Part shown: in pieces, positions 27,258 to 35,914 of the stretch
How the letters are laid out: each line of letters starts with the position of its first letter
Position numbering within the stretch: position 1 is the stretch's first letter
Assembly: GCF_001427795.1 (NCBI RefSeq)
Contig: NZ_LMHJ01000002.1
Location: 1-64,000, forward strand
DNA length: 64,000 nucleotides
Reading direction: 5' to 3'
Origin: Nocardioides sp. Root682
GTDB taxonomy: Bacteria; Actinomycetota; Actinomycetes; Propionibacteriales; Nocardioidaceae
The notes under the pieces: model-generated
Seen by the model: the letters and a program-made list of their open reading frames with translations, nothing else
Database searches by the model: none
What the model was told of the DNA's origin: nothing
Program-made: the position numbers and the translations under genes

Positions 27258-28124
27258 TCAGGCTGCGCGCAATGCCTCCGTCAAGGCTTCCGTCAAGGTC
27301 GTCGCCGGACGGCCCAGGAGTGCCTCGAGGTCGGTGGTCTCGACGTACAGCTCGCCCCGGCCCAGGCCCTGGTCGGCGTCGGCGAGGATCGCGGCGTACT
27401 GCTCGGGCAGGCCGGCGCCGACGAGCACCTCGGTGAGGGCGTCGGCCGGCAGGTCGTTGTAGGAGACCTCCTTGCCGGTCACCTCGGTGACGGTCGCGGC
27501 AAGCTCGGGCAGGGTGAACGCGGCCCCACCGAGCTCGTAGACCTGCTTCGGCTCCTCGGTGAGCAGGACCGCGGCTGCGGCCTCCGCGAAGTCGGCGCGG
27601 CTGGCGGCGCTGACGCGACCCTCACCGGCCGCGCCGAGCACGACGCCGTGCTCGAGGTACGTCGGCAGCTGGCCGGTGTAGTTCTCGAGGTACCAGCTGT
27701 TGCGCAGGAACGTGTGGGCCAGGCCGGAACCGGCGATCGCCTGCTCGGTGGCCACGTGCTCGGCAGCGAGCGCGAGGCCGCTGCGGTCGCCGTTCGCGAT
27801 GCTCGTGTAGGCGAGCAGGTCGACGCCGGCGTCCTTCGCTGCGTCGATGACGTTCTGGTGCTGGGCCAGGCGCTGGCCGACCTCACTGCTGGAGACGAGC
27901 AGGACGCGGTCCGCGCCGGCGAAGGCCTCCTTGAGCGAGGCCGGGTCGCTGTAGTCGGCGTGACGGACCTGCACGCCTCGCGCGGCGAGGTCGTCGAGCC
28001 GGGAGGTGTCGCGGGCGGTGGCGACGACCTGGTCGGCGGGGACGCCCTTCTCGAGGAGGGACTCGATGACGAGGCGGCCGAGCTGGCCGGTGGCTCCTGT
28101 GACGACGAGGGACTTGCTGGACAT
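27258..28124 (-). CDS. NAD(P)H-binding quinone oxidoreductase (QorB-like)
   Basis: 288 residues of the NmrA-like/atypical SDR group. The Rossmann motif TGATGQLG is near the N-terminus (9-16). The sequence resembles E. coli QorB/YtfG, which reduces quinones with NADPH. It is divergent from an HxlR regulator, as ytfG is from ytfH, so that regulator most likely controls it. Start is ATG 28124. Confidence 0.82.
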   Translation of the reverse strand: MSSKSLVVTGATGQLGRLVIESLLEKGVPADQVVATARDTSRLDDLAARGVQVRHADYSDPASLKEAFAGADRVLLVSSSEVGQRLAQHQNVIDAAKDAGVDLLAYTSIANGDRSGLALAAEHVATEQAIAGSGLAHTFLRNSWYLENYTGQLPTYLEHGVVLGAAGEGRVSAASRADFAEAAAAVLLTEEPKQVYELGGAAFTLPELAATVTEVTGKEVSYNDLPADALTEVLVGAGLPEQYAAILADADQGLGRGELYVETTDLEALLGRPATTLTEALTEALRAA

Positions 28125-28181
28125 CGTGGTGCCTTTCGGTGGAGGAACGGTGATGTCGGCCTCAACCTGCCCTGCGTGGAG

Positions 28182-28216
28182 TTACTTCCCATTGGTTAGT
28201 ACGCACTTTGAAGTAA
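28182..28216. promoter_or_regulatory. inverted repeat between qorB-like and hxlR-type genes
   Basis: TTACTTC (28182-28188) and GAAGTAA (28210-28216) are perfect 7-bp inverted repeats 21 bases apart in the divergent promoter region, just ahead of the regulator start. The wide spacing suits a dimer of winged-helix regulators. Likely operator for the HxlR protein; inference. Confidence 0.5.
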
Positions 28217-28225
28217 GGTACTGGC

Positions 28226-28618
28226 ATGACGGTAAGTAAGGTGTCGGAGTCGGTCTTCGAGATGTTCCCGGACGGCGTCTTCCCCGCCGCGTGCTCGAGC
28301 CGGGTGCTGCTGGACCACGTGACCAGCAAGTGGGGCGTCCTGGTCCTGGTCTCGCTGACCGACGGTCCCCAGCGGTGGAGCGAGCTGCGCCGCCGGGCCC
28401 AGGGGATCAGCGAGAAGATGCTCGCCCAGACCCTCAAGACCCTCGAGGCCGACGGACTGGTCGATCGCGACCAGAAGCCCGTCATGCCGCCGCGCGTCGA
28501 CTACAGCCTGACCCCGCGGGGCGAGGAGCTGGCCGACGTGATGGTGCCGCTGCTGCGCTGGGTCGGTCGCAACAGCGAGGAGATCATCGGGACGCAGGGA
28601 CCGGCCCTGCCAGCCTGA
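28226..28618 (+). CDS. HxlR-family transcriptional regulator
   Basis: 130 residues with the winged-helix HxlR pattern: CSSRVLLDHVTSKWGVLVLVSL, then RWSELRRRAQGISEKMLAQTLKTLEADGLV, then DYSLTPRGEEL. Cys19 sits at the position of the redox-sensing cysteine of QorR/YodB-type members. It probably represses the divergent quinone oxidoreductase gene and responds to quinones or oxidants; the signal is inferred from the family. Confidence 0.88.
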   Translation: MTVSKVSESVFEMFPDGVFPAACSSRVLLDHVTSKWGVLVLVSLTDGPQRWSELRRRAQGISEKMLAQTLKTLEADGLVDRDQKPVMPPRVDYSLTPRGEELADVMVPLLRWVGRNSEEIIGTQGPALPA

Positions 28619-28662
28619 CCCGGAGGCCACGCCGGCAGGACCGGTCCTTGGAGGTGCTGCTG

Positions 28663-30270
28663 CTACTTCGGCGGTGCCGGGACCAGGCAGTCCACCGGTG
28701 CGGCGACGTTGCCCGAGAAGTCCACGGCGTACAGCTCGGCGTCACCGGTACCCGTCAGGTGCAGGATGTCGCTGTCGCCCAGGGTCTTCTGGGTGGGGCC
28801 GGACTTCGACTCCGTGTACTTGATCCGCTGACCGCTCGCGAACGGCCCCCACACGTGGCCACTGCCGGTGTCGCGCAGGTAGACGTCCGGGTCGGTGTCG
28901 ACGATGTCGGTCGCGTCGAGCCGGTAGAAGCCGTCCTGGTTCTGGCCCTGCGGGTTCGGGCGGGTGTTGCCGGCGAAGGGAACGTGGAGGCCCGGGTTGG
29001 TCGACTCGGTGCAGGTGACGGTCGGCGGGGTCGTGTCGACCACCTCGATCGTGCCGGAGCCGTACCCGGTGTTGCCGGCTGCATCGGTGGCCTCGCAGTC
29101 GACCGCGGTCGTGCCGAGCGCGAACTGCGATCCCGACGGGGGCTCGCAGGTCGGCGTGAGCGGGCCGTCGACGTTGTCCACGGCGCTCGCGTCGTAGTCG
29201 ACGACTGCACCGTCAGGACCGGTCGCCTCGACGACCTTGCTCTCGACCGTGACCACGGGCGGCGTCACGTCCGACACCTCGATGTCCACGGTCTGCACGA
29301 ATGCCGGCCCGGGGACCTCGCCGTTGACCTTGAACGAGACCGTGCACGACACGGTCTCACCCTGAGGTGCGTCTGCGGCGAGCGTGATGGTCTCCTCGAA
29401 GGAGGTCGTGGCGCCGCTGGTGACGGTCTGGGAAGCAGGCGTCAGCGTGGCCGTCACACCGGCGTCGCAGGTGACCTCGTGGGTGACCTCGGCCGGCAGG
29501 TTCTGCAGCTGGCTGAGGATCACGTCGGAGACCTCGTCCGGGTTGGCGTTGGTGAGGGTGCCGCCCGTCTGTGAGGTGACGTACGACGCCTGGCCGGTCG
29601 TGTTCAGGCCGTCCCAGAGGTAGCCGTCGGTGCCGGGGACCGAGATCGCGATGACCCGGATGCCCGCTGCCTGCAGGTCCGCGGTCGCGGAGCCCAGTGT
29701 GGCGCCGGCCGATGGGTCGTGGCTGGTCGAGTCGCCGAACATCACCACGATCGGCGTGCCGCCGTCACGGAAGTCGACGGCGCCCGGGATGTCGGCGAGT
29801 GCACCGATCCAGTCCTCCGCGGCGTCGCTGCCACCACCCGACAGGGGAGTCCACTCGCCGATTCCGGCGGTGACGTCGGCGGCATTGCCGGTCAGCTGCT
29901 GCCGGAGCAGGAAGTGCCCGGTCGCGTCGGCGGTGTCCTTGTAGTCGGCGACGGCGAACTGGGCCGTCGGCTGGGCCGCGAGGATCTGGCTGACGATGCT
30001 GTTGGCGTTGCTCTGCACGTTCCCGATGCTCGCGGTCATGCTGGTGGTGGTGTCCGCCAGGAAGACGATGTCGGGGTTCGGCGGGATCGGCGGCGTCTCC
30101 ACCGTCTTGGTGATCGTGACCGAGCCACCGGGAGCGAGCTCGTCGGTGTAGTGCTGTGGGCTCACGCCCGGGTCACCGATGGCGGCGACCGTCGAGGCCG
30201 CGCCGAGGGCGAGGGCGATCAAGCCCAGAGGGACAGCCCGGGTGAGGGCGTTGGGGGGTTGGAGATGCAT
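28663..30270 (-). CDS. secreted VWA/HYR-domain protein
   Basis: 535 residues. A signal peptide covers about 1-31 (ALTRAVPLGLIALALGAAS). A von Willebrand factor A domain follows from ~67, with the MIDAS motif D73-TTTS. Beta-sandwich regions follow, including an HYR-like domain (TPPVVTVES...DCEATDAAGNTG), and a C-terminal domain with seven or so scattered cysteines overall. Likely an extracellular adhesion or binding protein. ATG 30270 has GGAAAGGAACC upstream; the 12-residue longer form is unlikely. Monocistronic. Confidence 0.82.
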   Translation of the reverse strand: MHLQPPNALTRAVPLGLIALALGAASTVAAIGDPGVSPQHYTDELAPGGSVTITKTVETPPIPPNPDIVFLADTTTSMTASIGNVQSNANSIVSQILAAQPTAQFAVADYKDTADATGHFLLRQQLTGNAADVTAGIGEWTPLSGGGSDAAEDWIGALADIPGAVDFRDGGTPIVVMFGDSTSHDPSAGATLGSATADLQAAGIRVIAISVPGTDGYLWDGLNTTGQASYVTSQTGGTLTNANPDEVSDVILSQLQNLPAEVTHEVTCDAGVTATLTPASQTVTSGATTSFEETITLAADAPQGETVSCTVSFKVNGEVPGPAFVQTVDIEVSDVTPPVVTVESKVVEATGPDGAVVDYDASAVDNVDGPLTPTCEPPSGSQFALGTTAVDCEATDAAGNTGYGSGTIEVVDTTPPTVTCTESTNPGLHVPFAGNTRPNPQGQNQDGFYRLDATDIVDTDPDVYLRDTGSGHVWGPFASGQRIKYTESKSGPTQKTLGDSDILHLTGTGDAELYAVDFSGNVAAPVDCLVPAPPK

Positions 30271-30369
30271 GTCAGGTTCCTTTCCGAGGGGGTGTGACTG
30301 ACCCACCTCGGAGTAGGAAACGGGACCTGCTGATACGTCGAGTTCTCGATCAGTCCCGGAAACTTCAGG

Positions 30370-31287
30370 TCAACTTCGCGACTGCACTGTCCTGAGCGCA
30401 GCTGCGGAGTCCGGCTCGCGTCGGTGCGCGACCGCCATCACCAGGTCCGAGAGCCGTGGCGCCACCACGTTGAAGGCGGCGTAGAAGGTCCCGAACGCGC
30501 CGTCGACGGTGACCGGACGGTCCTCCAGGGCACGCACGACGCGGTCGGCGCACTCCTCGGCGCTCTCGCCGCGGCCCTCGTAGGCAGCCGTGGGGCCGAT
30601 CATCGGGGTGCGCACGATCGCGACGCGCATGTTGGTGCAGGTGACGTTGTCGAAGAATGCCTCCCGCGCCAGGATCCGGCCGAACACGTCGAGCGCGGTC
30701 TTCGAGGCGATGTACGGCGCGAACTTCGGCGCCCGGATCTGGTTGCCCCAGGTGACGATGTTGACGACGTGCCCGAAGTGCTGCTCGCGCATGGCCGGGA
30801 GCAGGCCCATCGTCAGGCGCACGGGACCGAAGTAGTTCACCGCCATCATCCGTTCGAAGTCGTGGAGCCGGCCGTGGGTGTGCTCGAGCGAGCGCCGGAT
30901 GGAGTGCCCTGCGTTGTTGACGACGTAGTCGACGGCGCCGTGCTCCGCGAGCAACTGCTCGACGAGCGCGTCCACCTGGTCGCCGTCGGTCAGGTCGGCG
31001 ACGTAGGTGCTCGCGCGTCCACCCTCCTCGATGACCTGGTGCCGGACCCGCTCGAGCTCCTCCGTTCGGCGCGCGGCCAGCAGCACGTGTGCGCCGCGAC
31101 GGGCCGCGGCGTACGCCGTCGCCTCGCCGATGCCGGAGCTCGCACCAGTGATGAGCACGGTGCGTCCGTCGAGCGGGCTGGGGGAGTCCGTCACGGAGCG
31201 GGCGAAGCGCGCGAGCGCGGCGCGCGGCGTCTGGAGCAGCGGCGTGCCGGTGAGCAGCGCGGTGGTCTGGTGCAGCAACTGGTTCAT
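30370..31287 (-). CDS. short-chain dehydrogenase in the cbtB-cbtA-cobD operon
   Basis: 305 residues of the classical SDR family. The NAD(P) motif TGASSGIG is at 48-55, NNAGHS and the catalytic Y-x3-K (APYIASKTAL) follow. About 40 extra N-terminal residues precede the Rossmann fold. The start overlaps the cobD stop (ATGA), placing it in the operon governed by the cobalamin riboswitch at 33313-33410. Its link to cobalamin is unknown; it could be a passenger or a B12-regulated lipid/ketone reductase. Confidence 0.85.
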   Translation of the reverse strand: MNQLLHQTTALLTGTPLLQTPRAALARFARSVTDSPSPLDGRTVLITGASSGIGEATAYAAARRGAHVLLAARRTEELERVRHQVIEEGGRASTYVADLTDGDQVDALVEQLLAEHGAVDYVVNNAGHSIRRSLEHTHGRLHDFERMMAVNYFGPVRLTMGLLPAMREQHFGHVVNIVTWGNQIRAPKFAPYIASKTALDVFGRILAREAFFDNVTCTNMRVAIVRTPMIGPTAAYEGRGESAEECADRVVRALEDRPVTVDGAFGTFYAAFNVVAPRLSDLVMAVAHRREPDSAAALRTVQSRS

Positions 31288-32222
31288 CGTGCCTGCCGGT
31301 TCCGTGAGCGCGTGGCGACCGCCACGCCTGCAGCGGTCGCTGCTGCGGCCCACCCTATGCGTCGAGCCAGGGTGCGCGCCCGGTCCAGGTCGGCCCGCGT
31401 CGGCGGTGGGCCGTCGCCCATCACCGCACGGTGCTCGATGCGACCGGCGTAGTCGTTGGTGCCACCCAGCCGGATCCCGAGGGCGCCGGCAAAGGATGCC
31501 TCCACCGGGCCTGCGTTGGGGCTGGGGTGCCCGGCAGCGTCGCGCTGCCAGGCCCGCCAGGCGCCGGCGTGGTCTGCGCCCAGTGCGACGGCGAGCAGTG
31601 CGGTCAGGCGTGCCCCGGGGAGGTTGAGCACGTCGTCCAGGCGGGCCGCTGCCCAGCCGAACCGTTCGTGGCGGGCGCTGCGGTGGCCGACCATGGCGTC
31701 GAGGGTGTTGGCGGCGCGGTAGCCGAGCAGGCCGGGTACGCCGGCCACGGCTCCCCACACGAGGGGTGCGACGACGGCGTCGGACGTGTTCTCCGCGAGC
31801 GACTCGAGGGTCGCTCGCACGATCTCCGGCTCCTCGAGCTGCGAGGTGTCGCGGCCGACGAGGTGGGTGAGCTGGACCCGCGCGTCGACGAGCAGGTCGT
31901 CGGCGAGGAGTCCGCTGACCGCTGCCGCTTCACGGTCCAGCGAGGTACCGCCGAGGACGGCCCAGGTGGCCGCTGCGGTCAGCAGGGTGTGGGGGATCGG
32001 GTGTCGGCGGGTGGCCCGATCGGCCGCGACACCGATGGCCGTCGTACCGCCGACCAGCACGGCGACGTACCCGACGCCCGTGGCGCGGTCGTCGCGCCAG
32101 ACGCGTTTCTCCAGCGCGGCGGCCGCCTGGCCGAAGCCGGCGACCGGATGGCCGCGCCGCGGGTCGGCGAGGAGCCGATCCGCGGCGAAGCCGAGCACCA
32201 GCCCGACGGCGGTGCTGAACAT
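31284..32222 (-). CDS. cobD: adenosylcobinamide-phosphate synthase
   Basis: 312 residues of the CobD/CbiB integral membrane family (FAADRLLADPRRGHPVAGFG at the start, ENTSDAVVAPL and GHPSPNAGPVEASFAGALGI later, split here for brevity). It attaches the aminopropanol arm to adenosylcobyric acid at the membrane. ATG 32222 follows the cbtA stop by 11 bases and the 3' end overlaps the SDR start. One of only two late steps encoded in this block. Confidence 0.93.
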   Translation of the reverse strand: MFSTAVGLVLGFAADRLLADPRRGHPVAGFGQAAAALEKRVWRDDRATGVGYVAVLVGGTTAIGVAADRATRRHPIPHTLLTAAATWAVLGGTSLDREAAAVSGLLADDLLVDARVQLTHLVGRDTSQLEEPEIVRATLESLAENTSDAVVAPLVWGAVAGVPGLLGYRAANTLDAMVGHRSARHERFGWAAARLDDVLNLPGARLTALLAVALGADHAGAWRAWQRDAAGHPSPNAGPVEASFAGALGIRLGGTNDYAGRIEHRAVMGDGPPPTRADLDRARTLARRIGWAAAATAAGVAVATRSRNRQAR

Positions 32223-32233
32223 CCCGGTCCCGA

Positions 32234-33046
32234 TCAGATGCTGGCTGCGAGCTGGCGCCGGTTGGCGTCCGCGATCGCGCGGTCGTGCAGGCGACCGACG
32301 AGCGCCACCAGGATCACGCCGATGGTGGCCCACAGGGTGGCGAGGACGATCAGCGACGAACGGCGGAAGTACCACAGCGTGTCCGCCGGGAAGCTGCCGA
32401 TCTCGTTGACGGTCGGCAGCAGGAACGCGGTCACCGCAACGATGACGACGTACCCGAGTGCCGCGATCGTGGCCGCGGTCCAGGCCTCGAACCGGCCACG
32501 CAGCTTGTTGGCCACCACGACCATGGCGATGGCCGCCAGGACCGAGACCAGCTGCAGGGCGAAGTACGACGCCGTACGGCCGCCGATGGTCTCGCCGCTG
32601 CCGACGGCAGGAGGCGTGGCGGGGTACTTCGTGAACGGGACGAGCGCGATCGCGACGAAGCCGATCAGTGCGACCAGCGCGGTGGATCCGCGGGCCGACA
32701 GGTTGCCGAGGCGACCCACGACCGCTGCGGTCGCGAGCGCGACCAGGCCGCCGAGCGCGGTGCCGATCGCAAGGGTGCCGGTCAGCAGGCCCCAGCTCTT
32801 CTGGTTGTCGCGGGAGATCTCGACCATGCCGGCTTCGTCCTCGTCGGCGTGGTCGGCCGGGTGCTCGTCGGCCGGTGCCTGTGCGGCAGCGGCCTCTTCG
32901 AGGGCGATCGCGTCGTCGACGTACGGCTCACCGAAGGCGAACGCCACGATGAAGGCCAGCAGGCCCGCAATGAGCCCGGCGGCGAGGCCGCGGATCAGGA
33001 AGGCGCCCGGGGTGAGGACAGACTTGTCCTTAGAGGCGGTGCTCAC
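32234..33046 (-). CDS. cbtA: cobalt transporter subunit CbtA
   Basis: 270 residues with five or so membrane segments (first near FLIRGLAAGLIAGLLAFIVA) and a long acidic, His/Asp-rich loop (EHPADHADEDEAG) that could gather metal. It matches the CbtA family found with B12 riboswitches. GTG 33046 lies four bases after the cbtB stop; the longer open frame overlaps cbtB and is rejected. Confidence 0.88.
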   Translation of the reverse strand: MSTASKDKSVLTPGAFLIRGLAAGLIAGLLAFIVAFAFGEPYVDDAIALEEAAAAQAPADEHPADHADEDEAGMVEISRDNQKSWGLLTGTLAIGTALGGLVALATAAVVGRLGNLSARGSTALVALIGFVAIALVPFTKYPATPPAVGSGETIGGRTASYFALQLVSVLAAIAMVVVANKLRGRFEAWTAATIAALGYVVIVAVTAFLLPTVNEIGSFPADTLWYFRRSSLIVLATLWATIGVILVALVGRLHDRAIADANRRQLAASI

Positions 33047-33050
33047 GTGC

Positions 33051-33269
33051 TCAGTGGCAGGGGTAGCCGAGGAGGTGACGCGCGTCGTGCACCCACTCGT
33101 GAACGCCGTTGCCGGCGAAGAGCGAGACAGCACCCTGGTCGCTGCTGACGAAGAAGATCGCGAGCATCGCGAGGAGGCCGAAGAAGACGACCCACGTCCC
33201 GAGCTTCAGCAGCGGGACCACCGGGACTGCGACGGAGCCTGCGGTGGGGGTGGCGGTGATCTGAGACAT
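33051..33269 (-). CDS. cbtB: cobalt transporter subunit CbtB
   Basis: 72 residues: one membrane segment (about 21-43) and a C-terminal metal-binding tail with His at HEWVHDARHLLGYPCH, typical of CbtB. It works with CbtA in cobalt uptake. ATG 33269 has a GAGGAGG site directly upstream, next to a hairpin that may control it. First gene of the riboswitch-controlled minus-strand operon. Confidence 0.9.
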   Translation of the reverse strand: MSQITATPTAGSVAVPVVPLLKLGTWVVFFGLLAMLAIFFVSSDQGAVSLFAGNGVHEWVHDARHLLGYPCH

Positions 33270-33279
33270 GTGTCCTCCT

Positions 33280-33298
33280 CAGGGATTCTGCGTCCCTG
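33280..33298 (-). promoter_or_regulatory. hairpin beside the cbtB ribosome site
   Basis: On the minus strand CAGGGA and TCCCTG form a 6-bp stem around a 7-base loop, directly before the GAGGAGG ribosome site (33274-33280). It is placed to serve as the expression platform of the riboswitch above it. Function inferred. Confidence 0.45.
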
Positions 33299-33312
33299 CT
33301 CGGTTCGGTTGA

Positions 33313-33410
33313 GGTGAAGGCCCTCGGGTCTGACTCCACCGCGCCGATCAGGTGCGATGTCACAGTAGCGCGACTGTGCCGGACTCTCACCGGCTTCCTG
33401 GACCTACACC
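33313..33410 (-). promoter_or_regulatory. cobalamin riboswitch upstream of cbtB
   Basis: Read on the minus strand: P1 arm GGTGTAGGTCC pairs with GGCCTTCACC. Between them are GGAAGCCGGTGAGAGTCCGG, the CGCTACTGTGAC segment and a B12-box-like GAGTCAGACC. The arrangement matches the other two cobalamin aptamers in this window. It should repress cobalt uptake and cobD when cobalamin is abundant. Confidence 0.9.
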
Positions 33411-33477
33411 ACGGACTTTAGGGCATCCTGACGCGGCGCGGACAGTGGGATCGCCGCCCGGACGGGTACTGCCTCGA

Positions 33478-34014
33478 TCACGCTGGTGTGGGCAGGGTCC
33501 GGAGAGACCGCGCGTAGCGGAAGCGGTACCAGCGCTGAGCGACCAGCGCGGCCGGAAAGGCGAAGCGCCAGGTGCCCTTGGCCGGACGCGTGAGGGAACG
33601 CAGCGTCAGCCAGACCGCACCGTCCGGCGTGCGGTGGACGATGAACGCTTCCTCGCCCGAAACGGGGTGTCCGTCGCGCGTGCCGTACGCGAAGCCACAG
33701 CGGTTCGGTTCATCGATGATCGCGACGACCGTGACCGGCTCCCACAGCTTGAGCAGACCGAGCGAGGCGACCAGGGTGCGGTCCTGGCCCTGCCTGACGC
33801 GCAGGTCCTCGCCCGGCTCGGACAGGACCGCGAAGCCGCTGCGGGTCTTGACCGACCACTGCATGACCGCTGTCGACGCCTCTGTCCACAGTTGTTCGCC
33901 GTCACCGAGGCGGGTCGTCTGCTCGTGCCTGCGGTAGCCCTCGGGCGCGGAGGTCCAGCGTTCGTCGGCCACGTGGGTCTGTCCCACGGCGTCGTAGCTG
34001 AGGGCCGTCGTCAT
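33478..34014 (-). CDS. DUF1990 family protein
   Basis: 178 residues matching the DUF1990 family (LSYDAVGQT at the start, GFAYGTRDGHPVSGEEAFIV and LTRPAKGTWRFAFPAALVAQRWYRFRYARSL at the end, given in part). Soluble; function unknown to me. ATG 34014 (MTTALSYD) is preferred over the ORF-start GTG further upstream, which would overlap the lipoprotein gene. It lies 200 bases beyond the cbtB leader and is unlikely to belong to the cob regulon. Confidence 0.8.
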   Translation of the reverse strand: MTTALSYDAVGQTHVADERWTSAPEGYRRHEQTTRLGDGEQLWTEASTAVMQWSVKTRSGFAVLSEPGEDLRVRQGQDRTLVASLGLLKLWEPVTVVAIIDEPNRCGFAYGTRDGHPVSGEEAFIVHRTPDGAVWLTLRSLTRPAKGTWRFAFPAALVAQRWYRFRYARSLRTLPTPA

Positions 34015-34043
34015 CACCCGATTGTGTCCGACCTTGTCCGGGG

Positions 34044-35375
34044 CTACGACACGCCCTTCGCCCATCCGTCAGCGATCTGTGCTTGATCCTCCGCGGTGGC
34101 CTCTCCCTTTGTCGTGACCTCGCGCCCGTCGGGTCCGGCCGGGGTCAGGGTGATGGACGGGCGGGTGTCGGTCCAGATGATCGTGGACTCGTCCGCGTGG
34201 ATCGCGGCCAGCCCGGCGGCTGCGTCACGGTAGGACACTCCGGCGCGGGCATGGACCGTCACGACGGTCCTCTGCATCTCCTGCGTGACGGAGAACCGCG
34301 CCCACTGGGGTTGTTCCGCCAGCCGCGTGGGCGCGTGGAGACGGAACCGGGCGCCGGCACGCTTCCCGAAGTCGCTGCCGTCGCTGAGCACGTAGCGGAG
34401 CGCAATCGGCAGGTGAAGGGGATCGATGCCGCCGTCCAAGTAGCTGTCGAGGGTCATGGCGTCGTCAATGGTGGAAGCGCCGATCTGCAGCTCGCCGTTC
34501 CGGATGCGGGCAGACCCGAACGCGTCGTCGTGCCGGACCTTGTTCACCACGCGCCGAGCGTTCTCGAGAAGAGTCCCCGTCGCTCCGGAGAGGTCGACTG
34601 ACTCCTTCACGACGCGGACCGTTCCGACCTTGCTGGGGATCCGCCGAAGAATTCCTCGTACGGCGGCCGCCTCCGCGTCGGACCTCACCCGAAGCTCCAG
34701 CGCACTGTCGCCGATCGAGACTCCGGTGAGCGGTTGTTCTCGGTTCACCTGCTGGGCCACAGCGATCCTCGCGAGGAGCGGCTCGGCGGGCCCCTTCCCA
34801 CGGATGATGCGGAACCCGTCTGACTGGACGATCAAGGTGGCATCGGTCATGGCGTCGGTGGTGGGTTCGAGTCGCGTCCAGTACTGCGCGACCACAGCAC
34901 TCACGCGGTCGAGACCACCCTCGCGAAGATCCAGGCGGACGGTCATGCCCTCGCCGAAGTCGTCGATCTCGATCGCCTCGGCGCCCGGCTCGGCAACCGC
35001 GGCCACCAGCGCGGAGGTGGTCTCACTGGTCCGCATCGTCGTCGTCCCGATCGTCAGGGTCGCGGAGGGAGTGCCCTCGAGGGTGATGCTGACCGTTGCG
35101 ACGGACTCGTCCGCGAGCTCGTCGTCCAACGCGGCCAGGACCTGTCCGATCTCGTTCGTCGTGGCGTCGTGGTCCATCGTCACCGCGACGAGATCGGGCG
35201 GGGATCCGAGGTCGTCGCCGTCGCCTTCGGTCACCGCCACGGTCACGACGCCCGGCAAGTCCTCCACCGAGTTCTCCGGACCCGCGCAAGCACCGAGGAC
35301 CAGGGCCGCTGCGAAGGAGCCGACGAGGAGGCTTGTGGGCCGTGCTCTCGAGTGGCGACGCTTCTGCATCGACAC
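34044..35375 (-). CDS. lipoprotein of unknown function
   Basis: 443 residues. A type II signal peptide ends in the lipobox VLGAC (Cys about residue 30), so it is probably lipid-anchored outside the membrane. The rest is a mixed alpha/beta region without recognised domain, ending in GWAKGVS. GTG 35375 is the first start; ATG 35369 is two codons inside and equally good. It is upstream of the DUF1990 gene with 29 bases between. Confidence 0.7.
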   Translation of the reverse strand: MSMQKRRHSRARPTSLLVGSFAAALVLGACAGPENSVEDLPGVVTVAVTEGDGDDLGSPPDLVAVTMDHDATTNEIGQVLAALDDELADESVATVSITLEGTPSATLTIGTTTMRTSETTSALVAAVAEPGAEAIEIDDFGEGMTVRLDLREGGLDRVSAVVAQYWTRLEPTTDAMTDATLIVQSDGFRIIRGKGPAEPLLARIAVAQQVNREQPLTGVSIGDSALELRVRSDAEAAAVRGILRRIPSKVGTVRVVKESVDLSGATGTLLENARRVVNKVRHDDAFGSARIRNGELQIGASTIDDAMTLDSYLDGGIDPLHLPIALRYVLSDGSDFGKRAGARFRLHAPTRLAEQPQWARFSVTQEMQRTVVTVHARAGVSYRDAAAGLAAIHADESTIIWTDTRPSITLTPAGPDGREVTTKGEATAEDQAQIADGWAKGVS

Positions 35376-35481
35376 AACCTAGTTCGGCCGCACGGGTGGC
35401 GAATGCGTTTGCCGAAGGTGTGCTGGCGTTCGTGTGTGGGTGGCGCCGGTGGAGAGCGTCTGGGCCGCATAGGGTCGCCGC

Positions 35482-35844
35482 GTGCGGAGCCGACGAGTAC
35501 TGGTGGCCCTCTTCGTGGGGGCGGCGGTGTCCTTTCTGGTCGCGGTCGTCCTGTGGTTCGACAACCCGACTGTGAGCATCAGCGCATCAGACATCGATGA
35601 CGGCGGATCGTCCGGCGAGGCCAGCTGCAGCATCGCTCCGTGGGATGCGGGGCTCAATGACAACAGCGACGGCCCGGGCGGCGAGCACACTCAAGCCTTC
35701 CACGACGAGGTCGCGGCCGCGTGCTACGCCGCCAACACGCGGAGGTTCAACGCGTCCATTGGCTGCGGGGCGCTGGCGCTGCTCCTGCTGGGTGGGGGCG
35801 CGGTGCTTGCAGTCACGCAGCTGCGGACGCCCTCGACTACCTAG
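35482..35844 (+). CDS. small two-pass membrane protein
   Basis: 120 residues with hydrophobic segments at about 6-25 and 93-112 and a ~65-residue acidic loop between them containing two or three cysteines. The topology suggests an external loop. GTG 35482. It is divergent from the lipoprotein gene and convergent with the DUF222 gene. No family recognised. Confidence 0.55.
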   Translation: MRSRRVLVALFVGAAVSFLVAVVLWFDNPTVSISASDIDDGGSSGEASCSIAPWDAGLNDNSDGPGGEHTQAFHDEVAAACYAANTRRFNASIGCGALALLLLGGGAVLAVTQLRTPSTT

Positions 35845-35914
35845 CGACGGAGTTGTCCTCCATACCCGGGCATGGCGCAGGCCCCGCTGGTGGGCGGGGT
35901 GCGCGACAGGGGAG

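Noticed and set aside
31431..33317. 628-codon plus-strand frame over cobD, cbtA and cbtB
   Set aside because: Antisense to three recognised genes and to their riboswitch leader.
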